Shown in pieces: positions 9,745 to 20,845 of a DNA stretch of 64,000 nt (its first letter is position 1; the number at the start of each line of letters is the position of its first letter). The notes under the pieces are model-generated. The model was not told the origin of the DNA. It worked only from the letters and a program-made list of their open reading frames with translations, and ran no database searches. The stretch lies in NCBI GenBank assembly GCA_039602395.1, contig JBCNJP010000023.1, positions 94,814,030 to 94,878,029 of the forward strand, read 5' to 3'. A program made the translations under genes and the position numbers. This DNA is from Deinandra increscens subsp. villosa (taxonomy: Eukaryota > Streptophyta > Magnoliopsida > Asterales > Asteraceae).

Positions 9745-11929
9745 TCAACTTTCAACGACCGGAGTTTGATTAAGTCGATCATTTGATTCGGTTTGCATAC
9801 ATGGCAGTGTTTGCGTGGTTGAACGAACGTGCAATGGGTCAAGAAACGGTTCAAGAGTGATGGGTCGGTTGGGCAATGATGCAAATGTTGCCGGGTTTGA
9901 CCTTAGATGAGGGGCCGGGGCACTTAGTCCTGGCCCGGATAAACTATGCGCAGACATATAGGCGGTGGGGGCAGCGGTCAAACATGGGTATTTTGGTCGT
10001 GCGAGTGCGGATGCAGGGACGTTAGGGATATTAAGCGCGCTAGCTTCTGTAATCAAAAGAAAGAAAACAATGATCAAATGATGTTCTTGAAAGCCTCGGA
10101 GTGGCAACTTCTGACACGAACTGAAACACGAAACGAACAAAACCAAGTGCTGGGTTGGCAATTCTAACCCGTTTAACAAACGGGTCGTGTTCGGGTTGAC
10201 CTGTTTAATTAAATGGCCATTTTTGGGTGGACCTGCTAATCCCCTTTTGCTAAATAGGTCGACCTGTCAACTTGTTTAATGAAACATGTCGACCCACTAA
10301 CTCGTGTATTGACCCATTTAACCCAAATTTTTTTACAACCCACCACCAAGCTGTTGAACATGTATTCAGGTTTAACAATTCAACCCGCCAACCCGATATG
10401 ATTAACACCCCTAATTTCTGTAAGAAAGTAAGTTAACTTGAAATCTTATATACCTTTCTGTTTTCGCTTCCGCCTGAGATCTGATTGGTTCTGAGTGAGC
10501 TCTAATCGATCCGAATTGAGATCATCGTGCCAATCTTGTGCCAAAATCTCAGCCAGAAGTTTATGGACATTAACAAGATTCTGATAATCTTCAAGAATCT
10601 GAATTTCTCTAGTGAAACTCATCTCTGAATCTTGGATTAAGGCATCATACTTCCTTTGTATCTCTGAAATCTCTTTTTCACATTCAGAAAGGAGCCAAGA
10701 TTTCTGCACATAACCAAGATAGTCATCATTCTGTAAATTAATCTGACCCATTTCGACCCGTTGCTTAATTAAAAAGAAAAAAAAAGAAAAAACCTTTTCT
10801 TGATGCGACTTGGTGATCTGCTCACACTCCTTTTGAATTCTTTCAACTTCCTTTTCAAGGGGCGAAGAGCTTGAAGTAAGTGGCGGTTGATCGCTTTGAC
10901 CTTGTTGACCTTCATTTGTTCTTGGCGGTTGATCCCTTTGAGTTTCATCCTGTAAATTTAGCACATGAAATAGCATTCTTCAAACAAGAAATAAAAAAAA
11001 TAAAAATAAACAGAATAATGTTTCCTATTAGTACCTGATGAGTACCAAAATGTCTACTTGTTCCTGTATGAACAATAACAACAAAATGATCAAACATATG
11101 ACATTAAATTAGTTAATGAAAATGATAACATAACATTTCTGAAATTTAACTTTCTTGCATCCTTAATAACTGTCATACCTGCCTGTATTCCTTCAAATTT
11201 CTCGCGCCTTTTCCTTTTGCTTCTCGGCTTTGTTCGTACAACATATGAAGTAGTTAACCACTACATGAACATCCAATTAATAAAGTAAAATAAAGAAAAT
11301 TATAGTTTAAAACTACTAAATCTTTTGTTTGATGAACAAATAAATAAACCAATTATGTCACCTCGCGATCAAAGACAGCATAACCGCGAAGTTTGTTAAG
11401 AACATGATCACGTTTTGCAGTTAACTCACCACTGCCTGCATTAACAATTACCAGTAAATACCAAAAAAACCAAACTATTTTGAGACAAAAACTTGGAAAA
11501 AAAATAATATGTGATCTAAAGAGACAAAATGCACACCAGATTCCATATTGTTTTCTGCACTGGATCTTTGTGCAGAACATAACCTACAAATCCAAAGAAT
11601 CAAACAACTTATAAAACAAATAATCAAAGACTGTTAAATGAAACATGTCATTTACTAACTCACTTCTGCTTTTTATGTCTAGAATCCTTAGTGTTCATAT
11701 CCTTAGGATTTTTCAACACCTTCACCTGTTCTACACGAAACATTTTTTTGTACAAATGTGAGTTTAAGTTCTTCGGTTTCGTGCTTTCTTTGACAAGATT
11801 CTTGCTACTCGTATCATCTCTCTTTTTACGCGGGGTTCTTTCTCTATTGTTTCTCCTCTTTATCAAAGCCATAAGCTTTTCTCTTTTGTTTGCCATTGGA
11901 AGAGTTGAATATGACATATCTGCATTCAT
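9745..11929 (-). CDS. Mini-MOM: MOM1/MOM2-like protein lacking the SNF2 region
   Basis: Eight exons join in frame: 11929-11664, 11583-11537, 11435-11362, 11260-11179, 11063-11035, 10949-10794, 10703-10454, 10046-9745. They total 1206 nt, 401 residues plus stop, with all borders AG/GT and all phases consistent. The first three exons parallel the MOM1-like gene at 72-1310 (MNADMSYSTLPMANKRE start), but exon 3 has lost two in-frame segments. Exon 4 supplies a basic NLS-like run (KPRSKRKRREK). From about residue 197 (LEKEVERIQKECEQI, then SECEKEISEIQRKYDALIQ) comes a coiled coil like the MOM1 CMM2 motif, which homodimerises in Arabidopsis, ending in RRKRKQK. The last ~100 residues are proline- and serine-rich. 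The SNF2-like part is absent. The likely role is nuclear transcriptional silencing as a dimerising adaptor, comparable to Arabidopsis MOM2; this is inferred. An alternative exon-7 acceptor (start 10730) also keeps the frame. Confidence 0.75.
10150..10413. mobile_element. hAT-like remnant in the last intron of mini-MOM
   Basis: The right end reads GATTAACACCCCTA (10402-10413), the complement of the hAT-type TAGGGGTGTTAATC. The interior is rich in GACCCGTT/AACGGGTC motifs. The left terminus is eroded and no target duplication is evident. Confidence 0.5.
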
Positions 11930-12850
11930 CTTACAAGGGTATTTTGGTCATTCACTATCAAGTGTTCTTCAACCTACACAAGATGAATGTTATTCATTAT
12001 GTGAGCAACATTATGTTCAAACTCTGCCATAGATCATTTGACATATGTTTATGCTCATAAAGAATGATTTAACTGAATCTTGAAAAATTATGCCAAAATT
12101 TCATACTCAAAATACTACTTATGTTAACTGATTTAGGGTTTAAGAAGGTAGATTTGTTTCTATGCATACTATCATAAACTCTGAAAAAGGGGTTGACTAT
12201 AAACATTAAAAAAAAACACTTTTAAGGCCCTAAATTAACACATGCTGCTAAAAAGAATAAAAAATAATAAACATAAAAATAAAACATTCCAATCTTGTTA
12301 GCAAGCAAGTTCTACAGCTATTGTGTGTGTGTATATATATATATGAAAATTGATAAAAATAAAACATATCCAATCTTGTTAGTAAGCAAGTCATACATAT
12401 ATAAACTCACAAAAATTGATAAAAACAGGGGATCAAAATGAGCATACATCTGATAAATAAGTATGAGTGTATAAACTCAAAAATACATAAGAAAAGTGAG
12501 GATTAATCAAAGATTGAACTCTTTCAAACCCTAAATCACTAACAATAGCATAAACATAAAAACCCTTAAAACCCTGTTGTACTAAAAAATTGGAACAGAA
12601 AAGAAAACAGTTAAAACCCTGTTCATATTGATCACCATTTTGATCTCATATATGTATATAGTATGTAAACTGTAAACTCACATTTTTTTTGTTGTTGTTG
12701 ATAAAAAACAGAGAATCTAAATGAACACCTGTGATGTATCTGTAAGAATGTATAAACTCAAAATACACCGGAATATTCCAAATTCTTGCCGGAAATTAGT
12801 TGTGGCAGTTTGAGGGTTTTTACAGGGTTGTGTAGAGATTGTGATGGTGA
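11930..12850 (-). promoter_or_regulatory. 5' leader region of mini-MOM, homologous to that of the MOM1-like gene
   Basis: Landmarks shared with 1311-2165 are: acceptor TTGTGTAG|GTTGAAGAA (about 11973), a single telo-box TTTAGGGTTTA (12125), GGGGATCAAAATGA (12428), and CTTGCCGGAAA (12786). Two direct copies of CCAATCTTGTTAG...AAGCAAGT occur at about 12292 and 12371. The hairpin of the other copy is not formed here. Confidence 0.5.
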
Positions 12851-13150
12851 AAAAGGTGAATAATAGTTGTGTAATTTAAACAAGTTATTGCCCTGTGGTT
12901 AATGGTAGAAATCAGAAGGTATTTGGCCTTTTGCCATTGTGGTAAAATGACAGACAGATTTACAGTGTGCATTCTCCATTTTTGTTGCTGTTTACAGTAA
13001 TAATTTTGGGGAGCACCATTTCCTCACAGAGTTTTGGTTTTTTGGTATGGATGGATGAACAAAAGTTAGCATATAATTTTCAACAATTAAAAAACAACTT
13101 TTTGACAAAAAAGAAAAAAAAAACTAAGTTTTAATATTATTTTGTTAATT
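12851..13150. other. Intergenic, nothing recognised
   Basis: Probable promoter-distal DNA. No motif stands out. Confidence 0.4.
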
Positions 13151-13154
13151 TTTA

Positions 13155-13680
13155 CAAACGGCTAACGAATAAAGTTCGGTTAACCCGGTGACAAAAGACA
13201 CTCTCACCCGAGAATCGTGAATGTTAGTGTAACATAAAGCACACCAATTAAGCCCATATCAGGAAATTTACATCCGAAAACGGCCGGATGGTATAACTTG
13301 GGGATTTCAGACAGTGGGAGCTCTGAGCATATGTGTGAGGGGTGCGACGATACATTACACATCATTTTAGGGGTCATTTTTTAATTTTTTTATATTTATA
13401 TTATATATAGTTATTTTTAAATAAAACTTTTTAATTCTAAAACCTAAACTAATAAAATAATCTAATATTTATGTTTACTGCTATAATTTATTTATTTTTA
13501 TTGTTTAAAAAAATCTATTTGTATTTTCTTTTACAAATAGGGTTTATTTTTTAGCTCGAACATAATCACAAAATAATCAGAAGATGCTCTAACTTCAAGG
13601 ATTGAACTGGTAACCTTAAGGTCACGAGTCTATCTATCATCATCACTAATTACCACTTGGATAAGTCCTCGTGAAACTTA
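13155..13680 (-). mobile_element. SINE, minus strand, split by an AT-rich insertion
   Basis: The tail half (13155-13335, starting AACGGCTAACGAATAAAG) and head half (about 13573-13680, with B box CAGTTCAATCC and A box AAGTGGTAATTAGTGATGA on the minus strand) both match the SINE at 6990-7215. About 235 bp of AT-rich DNA lies between them, with no clear terminal repeats. Confidence 0.5.
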
Positions 13681-13800
13681 TAAGAAATTTCATATATTTT
13701 TTTTATCACAAATACACATCTTACAAAATTACTTTTAAAACCGAGCACATTTAGATTATAATAATCTTAGAAATCACAAGGTTAAATGGTTAAAAACTTA

Positions 13801-14085
13801 GGTGGCGTTTGGTTCACGGAATGTAATGTAATTGGAATTGTAAAGTTTTCCTTTTAAAATTGTGCTTAAGTTGGGTAAGGAAGAGGTTTGAAATACAATG
13901 CATTCCTTTAATCAATGGAATTTGAGGTCATGTAACTTTCCTTCGTTAAAGTGAAGGATTTCTAAATTCCATTGATTAAAGGAATTCATTGTATTTCAAA
14001 CTCCTTTTTACCCAACGTAAGCATAACTTTAAAAGAAAAACTTTACAATTCCAATTACATTACATTCCATGAACCAAACACCACC
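13801..14085. mobile_element. Tourist-like foldback MITE with TTA target duplication
   Basis: The whole 285-bp element is one near-perfect palindrome. Its ends are GGTGGCGTTTGGTTCACGGA and the inverted TCCATGAACCAAACACCACC. It is flanked by TTA at 13798-13800 and 14086-14088, as expected for PIF/Harbinger-type MITEs. Confidence 0.85.
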
Positions 14086-14256
14086 TTAAAGTATTTTTAC
14101 GGATTTATTAAAAAAATAAAAAAGATAAAAAAAATAGGTTTGTTTGTTAATTATGGTCGGAGGATGGTACACGTTTATGAAGCTTCATCAAAGATCATCG
14201 ATTCATCGTACGGCGAATCATGTGTGCACCAAATGAATTGACAAATAAAAAATTAA

Positions 14257-14352
14257 TTAAATCTAGTATTCAATTAACAAATATGCCTCTACAAAATACA
14301 TTAGATTAATATATTTTGCAGCGGCATACTTGTCAATTGATACTAGATTTAA
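14257..14352. repeat. Short imperfect hairpin (~96 nt, miRNA-precursor size)
   Basis: The left arm from TTAAATCTAGTAT and the right arm ending ATACTAGATTTAA pair over about 40 bp with four mismatches or bulges. It may be a minute MITE or a small-RNA hairpin. The neighbouring hAT element abuts its right end. Confidence 0.65.
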
Positions 14353-14353
14353 G

Positions 14354-14867
14354 TAGGGGTGTAAATGAGCCAAGCTACTCGTGAGTTACTCGAGATCGAC
14401 TCGATAAAAAGCTCGAAACGAGCCGAGCCTTTACGAGCTCGAGCCGAGCTCGAGCTTTGAAATAGGGCTCGTTTAATAAACGAGCTCGAGCCCGAGCTTT
14501 ACCTATCGAGCTCGAGCCGGCTCGCGAGCCTTATCGAGCTTTTATTTATTTAATTTTTTAAATATATTTAAAAAATAATGATATATAGAGAGTTATTATA
14601 AAATAAGTAAATAATATGTATTATTTTATATATAAAAAAGTATAGTTCTAAATATATACAAATTTAATTAAAAAATATATATAAAAAATAATTAATTAAT
14701 AGTAAACGAGCCGAGCTCGAGCTTAAAGAATTCTTCACGAGCCGAGCTCGAGCTTCAAAAATAAAACTCGAATCGAGCCGAGCTCGAACTCCATTAAATT
14801 TAAACGAGAACGAGCCGAACTCGAGCTTAGACGAGCTCGGACTCGGCTCGGCTCGTTTACACCCTTA
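14354..14867. mobile_element. hAT-like non-autonomous element, GAGCTCGAGC family, complete
   Basis: The element is 514 bp, beginning TAGGGGTGTAAATGAGCC and ending GGCTCGTTTACACCCTTA. It is flanked by an 8-bp target duplication with one mismatch: GATTTAAG (14346-14353) and GAGTTAAG (14868-14875). The subterminal regions are GAGCTCGAGC-rich and the core is AT-rich. It is the reference copy for fragments at 2815, 40920 and 56398. Confidence 0.8.
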
Positions 14868-15209
14868 GAGTTAAGCGTCAAAACAATGCATAAGATTAAC
14901 TCAAATCTACTATGAAAAATAACTACGACGAGTGTTATGCCTCTTGCTTTTTCGTGACATTTGGTAATATCAAAATATCTGCTTCGTGATTTTAAATTAA
15001 AAAATGAAAAGAAAACCAAATCTTGGCATTTTTTTAAACTGTAGTTTGTTAAATATTTTAATTTTAAAAATAATACTAAATTTATAAATAAACTTGTTAA
15101 ACATTATAAAAGAACCCACGTGTTACAATGCATTCGTATCTTAAATTTAGATATAAAGCCTAATTTATATATAATACATTACAAATTAATGATGAATAGT
15201 GAACATTTG
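14868..15209. other. Intergenic, nothing recognised
   Basis: AT-rich spacer between the hAT element and a short tandem duplication. Confidence 0.4.
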
Positions 15210-15335
15210 CTCTATTATGATTTGATCACATGTTTTTGGTTTTTTAACACTTTAGCCCCTTAGTAAACTTTTACTCTATTATGTTTTGACCACATGTTTT
15301 TGGTTTTTTAACACTTTAGCCCCTTATTTTATTAC
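15210..15335. repeat. Two-copy tandem repeat, 64-bp period
   Basis: A unit beginning CTCTATTATG and containing CACATGTTTTTGGTTTTTTAA is present twice (15210-15273 and 15274-15335) with few differences. Confidence 0.85.
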
Positions 15336-15379
15336 TTTGTGCGTTTCAGTTTCCATTTACACATAAACATCTGTCCTTG

Positions 15380-18300
15380 ACTTGACACGCGTCTCTGTTT
15401 TGTGTAACCGGCGTCCACAGCTTTTGGCCCACCAAAACCCACAGTTTTATTTCCTCTCATCATCACACATCTCCATCTCTGTCCTTTTGAAGCTGTCATT
15501 CCCCCAGATGAGAAGACTCATCTTCTCTATCGTGTTCCACCGATGCTTGATTGTCGAAGTAATCGGTTGCAAAGAATAATTCATGGTTGAATCGGAACTT
15601 GGTCTCCAGTTCCGAGCAGATTGCTGGCTGAGATCGGAACTTGCTCTTGGAAGTCGGCCGTAGTTGAGTTGGTTGCAGTGCTTCTGTTCTTGAATCAACC
15701 TTCGATTCTTGATGTTTGGTTTGTTTTCATGATTAGATATTATTTTTGCTTTGAATGAAGGTCGTTTCTAACGAAACCCCCATTTTTATGTTACGATTTA
15801 TGTTGTTCATGCCTGATTTCTCTTTCTCTTTGTCGCCTGAGATGTTTTGTTGTAGATCATACGATTTCTGTTCTTAGACTTGCATGATCTGAGACCGTGG
15901 TTACGATTTAGGGTTTGTAAAAACCCCCAATTTTTTACGAGGGGCTGTGAAGGATAGGCTAATCTGTTGATTGTGAGTAAGTTAATTCAATTTCAGCTCT
16001 ATTTAGTACTTCCGATGCTAATCATATACGTGTAACTTTTGATTCCTTGAAGGCTCCAAAGAAGGATGGTGAAGACTACTGCAAATTTGAAGAAAATTAA
16101 TAGATCGCCATTTCATTCATAACAAACGTTTTTGCTTACTGATTGTTGGTCCTTTTAGGTTTTTTTAGTGTGGTTTGAATAAGTTTGTGTTCTCTTATGA
16201 ACCGTAATTGGCTTTATCTTACATACGTGTCATGCATTCAGCTCAAGGAGAAGGCCATGTATTAGAAAGCAGTGTTTTGGATATTAACACTCCTATTCTA
16301 ACACAGTTTGGATATTTAGAAGAGTCATGACTACTACCAGTCTTTGGAAAAAGATGGCATTTGCCCACCCGGGAATATCTAGAAGCTTTTCTAACACTAT
16401 TGATAACTTTGACCCGGTAGGCTTTGAAGGTTTTATTATTATTATTATTTTTAGTTTTTAACATGCATAAGTAAATAGATAAGTCTCATAACAAGTTTAG
16501 TAATGTTCAACGGTGCATGACAATACACATATGAACTGATGTATCAATTTTTCTTCATTGCTTTAGTACATTGTTTATCATAACAAAAATGACGTGAATT
16601 GTTGTATTGTTATGACAAATTTGATGGACTACATCATCTCTAACTTCAGGTGGAAATGAGATTCTGTGTTTAGGAGCCCTCGTTGAGTCCAACTACATAA
16701 ATATATATTCCAGTTGTAAGTGCCAGCCTGTAAAACAGATTTGAAATTTTTATTTGTTAGTTGATAATAAATATATATTTGCTTAGGCAACAACAGATTT
16801 AGCTACAAGCCCCTTTTATTTGTTTGCACTTTTTTATTTATTTTTTTAACTTTTTTTTTTCATTAAATTGCAGAAATATCAAAATCAGCCCCCTCATACA
16901 GCAGTGTGCGCGTCTGCCTATTTTGACAGACAAACTACAATGAAACATGAATGGATCTCTTCCATCAAAGGCGGTGGCTGCAACACCAGTTGCTGTACAT
17001 GTTCTCAGAAAATAGACATCCTTTCTACGAAGGGGTGAGTTTTGCTACCTTTTTACTCGCATGAACAAAAGTATTTATCCTACTTGATAGTTAGGTATTC
17101 ATGTATATTAATCGAATTGGGTGACGCTATCGAAGTGTATGTGCATGAATATGAGACCACTTTATCTGTGTTGTTTTTAGCATCCTCAATTGCAACAGGA
17201 AGACATGTTGATTCAAATACAACAATTATATAATGTTCAAGACGTGGTATGGTATTAAGTATCTAAGTAATAAGTAAAGCAAGCTTAATCTTTGGAGCAC
17301 AAACTATTTTCGTACGTCTGTAGTATGCATGTATCTCTAAGGTGTAGCTATATTTGCAGCTTTTGCCTTTCTTATAGGGAGGACAAAACGGAACATAAAT
17401 GTTCAATATGAGTACACAAACTATATTACTAGAATATACTATTTTTGAAATGGAAATAAGTGTTTGTTATGTTCGGTAGGTTTTGATGTTCAAGAAGAAT
17501 TATGACCATCATCCAAAAGAGGCTGGAAAAAGAAACCAGAAGAGTGTTGGTCTTGGATTTAAAACACCTAGAGAGGCAATCGAAGGTATTATTTTATAAA
17601 ACAAATTCTTAATGATTAGTTGTTATGCTATCTCTTCATTTTACTGCAGTTCATCATTTATCCAGATTTTTCTTAGTTGATATTTAAGCTACACATAGTC
17701 ATTGCTATTTAAATGGTTGGTACAAGTCAAAATTTGTTAAAATCTGTTAAATTTTGGATAAAACATGAGCAACTTAGGTGAGTTTTCTAACCTTTGCATA
17801 AATTTAAGCAAAAAACCCACTGAAGATTTATGTGCTTTCTTAAAAACAAATCTTCCGGCAAGAACTGCTCTAAAATGGTGTTTAATTGGTTTATTTCATG
17901 TATTTTTGGGGGTTGTATGGTTCATGAATGAATGTGTGTATTTGTGATTTAAGAACAAGGACATATATTTGGTTTTATTGTGCATTTTTGGGGGCTGATT
18001 GTTGAATTAATATGATTTTTTACTGCTTTTAGGTATAATATTATATTTTAGGTTGTGAGGTTTACAACTTGGGAACCAGTGGATGAACCCTTATTTTGGG
18101 GGATGACAGTCATCGAAATGGCCTTGCTAAAGGTATTATCATTTTCAAACTTTTTTTCTAAATTTCTTAAAAATTCATTCTCTAAATAAAGTCAGCATCT
18201 ACTATAAACATTTAAATGAGTACAAGATTGCAACTTTTGAGGTATTTTGGAGTAAATGTTTCTTTTCGTTTATCCTATTTTCTAAATTGATGTTGCATGT

Positions 18301-19290
18301 ATAAAGTCGGTCCTAATTTTAAGATTAATCTAGAAAGGATGTTTTTTTCTCACCGTTGATGTATGAGCAGGTTTTCCTCTTTTGTTACTTCTCTTTTTGA
18401 CGCAATCAGTCAACTTTCGTAGCCTTTCGCTTCCCTGTTTGAGCCTTTAGACTCAATATTATATTTGAAATGAAATTGCTTTGGGAGTTCATCATTGAAA
18501 CAGTTATGAAATTTCCACTAATGTTTAACTTGCTTTATGTTATGTGTCTTCTCCTCATATGCAAACTTTAATTTTCTGTAATTTGTTTAGACTAACCAAT
18601 TGTAAGGTTTTTGAATAAAACACAAGGACTCTAAAATTATCACCATGTTAAGAGACTGAAGATGAGGATTCTTATAGCTATGAAGTTGATTCAACCATGA
18701 AAGGTATAATTTTCCATTTCTTACTAAAACTTTGTACTTTGTATATTCAACTGTATAAGCATTAATTCTAAAAGTGCTCATAATTGGTTGAATTTTATAT
18801 TTAGTATTGGAATGCTACTATATGCAGCTTGATTTTCTTTTATAAAACTTGATTTAGGTATGTAGACGTTTTGACCCACTAAATGGTTAACATTTGTCTA
18901 ATACATATATATAAAAAAAGCTGATTATCAACAACTATTGTTAAATATACAAAATAAAAAGATGATTGATTATCAGCAACTATTGTTAAAATTGCAGAGA
19001 AAGGCCAGACACTCCAAAAATGGCAAAGGAAAAGGGGCACTAGAACTGAAGTTGTGCAGCAGGATTATCATTAAGTATGTAGCATAGAGACATCTTATGC
19101 ATATTTGGAACAACTGATGAGGCCTGGTGGAATAAAAACATCATATTTTGTATTGTAACCAACAATAGTGATATCGTATTGAAGTAGGGATTTTGAAATA
19201 GGTAGATGTCATGGTATCTTCTTACCAGATTTTGCAAAGCTTCTATGCTGAAGTGAAGTAGTAACTCAACAACGTAGACTAAATTCGTTA
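15380..19290 (+). other. Possible transcribed but poorly coding locus
   Basis: The left side looks like a gene start: GC-richer DNA, pyrimidine-rich leader and TTTAGGGTTTG near 15910. The right side (19070-19290) resembles a 3' UTR. Several intron-like borders are seen, for example GCAG|AAATATC at 16874 and TTTAG|GTTGTGAGG at 18052, but no continuous reading frame links them. One internal exon is RPS11-like (listed separately). It may be a long non-coding RNA or a decayed gene. Confidence 0.3.
17480..17585 (+). pseudogene. Isolated 40S ribosomal protein S11 (uS17)-like exon
   Basis: Between an acceptor (GGTAG|GTTTTG) and a donor (GAAG|GTATTA) the frame ends KSVGLGFKTPREAIEG, matching the conserved N-terminal part of plant RPS11. 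The preceding residues (KKNYDHHPKEAGKRNQ) are strongly diverged from the family. No downstream RPS11 exons were found, and the next candidate exon runs into a stop. It is probably a decayed or transposon-carried fragment. Confidence 0.55.
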
Positions 19291-19304
19291 TATACATGCA
19301 AAAG

Positions 19305-19345
19305 GGGTGGCCCGCCGCAACGCGCGGGCGGGTCACTAACTCGTT
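19305..19345 (+). mobile_element. Helitron-like 3' hairpin end (degenerate)
   Basis: A GCCCGC...GCGGGC stem is followed by GGGTCACTAACTCGTT, close to a hairpin plus CTAG|T Helitron terminus but with CTCG instead of CTAG. The body, to the left, is not delimited. Confidence 0.4.
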
Positions 19346-19486
19346 TAAGAATTCAAACGAAATTTAAATTTATATCTACTCTTACAATAAGAGAACTTTA
19401 AGATAAAAACTCGTTTATCCAAACTTGGAAGTAACAAAATAAATTAAATAGCTAATAGCAAGTGGTTTTAATAATATTTATTTATA

Positions 19487-19696
19487 GGGAGATGATCATT
19501 TGAGTTATTCAATTCGTGAGAACATTAATAACTATGTGTAAACGTGTTAGATTGAAGAAATGGAAAATACAAAAATCACATGTGTATTTCATTCATTTTA
19601 ATGTTTATATAATATTTATTTCACCAATCTAACACATTTATACATAGTTCTCACGAATTGAATGAGACGGTTCTTAAATGAACTTTACTCTATATA
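19487..19696. mobile_element. Foldback MITE related to the TA-embedded family at 25829
   Basis: It starts TATAGGGAGATGATCATTTGAG and ends ATGAACTTTACTCTATATAT. An internal inverted repeat pairs TTCAATTCGTGAGAAC with GTTCTCACGAATTGAA, and GTGTTAGATTG with CAATCTAACAC. The outer ends match those of the three copies at 25829-26440. Confidence 0.6.
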
Positions 19697-20639
19697 TATG
19701 ACATAAACAAAAGATAACTTCATTGTACAAGTTCTCATGTATTGTGTACAAGTTTTATGTATGATGTACACCTTATAAAGCACCAAACGAGTTGTACCAT
19801 GCGTTTCTCCTTTTGAAAGCAACTTGCATAGCCTCATGTTACGTGACAACATCGAGACTACACGTGACGAACACTAATTTTTTCATTTTTTTTTTGTATT
19901 TAAACATAATTAATTTAATGATTTGGTTGCATAATTGGTACAGTCGTTTGAGTTTAGTAGATTATGTTTTGTTGTTAGTGTAATAAGTACACATAGATTT
20001 TCACAAGTATAGTCGTTTAACATAGTTTTTTAAGCGTTTTGGTCGTTACATGTTTTTTTTCTGATTTTGTTACGTAGGGTTATAGCGATAACCATTTTAA
20101 CGTTATAACAATGCAACGGTTTTTGCATCCCGATTATCTTGAAAAGATCTGGGAGAGCAATATGAAAAATGATAGTACATTATTATGTTTGTGATAGACC
20201 ACATGCTACAAACTAACAAAAGAATGATAATTATATTAAGACGTGTGTGCCCCGTTATGCTAGTGCCTCGTATTCTTAGATTCCACATACGAAAACAAGA
20301 TAAAGTAGTTGGTGACTAATGCTAATCAGATCGCATAAGGAAACCAAGACCGAACAAAAATAGGTTGAGAGCTTTGTTTGCGTCATCAAAGGTGTTGGGT
20401 ATGTTTGGTTTCGTAGGTCTAGACTAATGCATTTAAATACCTTTTTAGTATTTTATGTAAAAACTTAAATTTAAGGTAGTTTAGTCCTTTCACAAAAAAG
20501 TTAACTGAAAAAATAAAAGTTACAGTCCTCGTGAATATCTGGATCAATTTAAAAATCACGTTGTCTAAAATTGTAAAATTAAAGTATGAGACTAGGAACA
20601 AACACCGAAATTTACTCATTATTTTATTGATAAACAAAC
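19697..20639. other. Intergenic, nothing recognised
   Basis: Only short spurious reading frames. No repeat ends were seen. Confidence 0.45.
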
Positions 20640-20845
20640 AATAACGCCTGCTAATGTGCATTGGATAATCCACATCTCAAGGCCAGGCGCCGATAAACAC
20701 ACTGAACTATCCATGTGACTATTATTAGGGTGCGCTCTACCACTGAGCTAATAGCCCGTCGTGCGAGCCATCCACCGCCCTAGAGGCCACTATGCCTAAA
20801 ACGAGAGAAACCCCATCCATCTCTTATCTTTTTTTCGGCCCATTT
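20640..20845 (-). pseudogene. Plastid DNA insertion (NUPT) with partial trnI-GAU
   Basis: On the minus strand the sequence reads as chloroplast 16S-trnI spacer (GATGGGGTTTCTCTCG, GGCTCGCACGAC), then the trnI-GAU 5' exon GGGCTATTAGCTCAGTGGTA (from 20757). The group II intron follows, with an internal deletion (CACATGGATAGTTCA..., CGGCGCCTG, GATGTGGAT, CACATTAGCA). The 3' exon is missing and the anticodon region is altered, so no functional tRNA is made. Divergence from plastid sequence shows it is not a recent insertion. Confidence 0.85.

Noticed and set aside
17765..17947. 60-codon plus-strand frame
   Set aside because: It lies in intron-like sequence without coding features or family match.
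20721..20757. Apparent tRNA-Ile gene
   Set aside because: Only the 5' exon and a damaged intron of plastid trnI are present; the 3' exon is missing.
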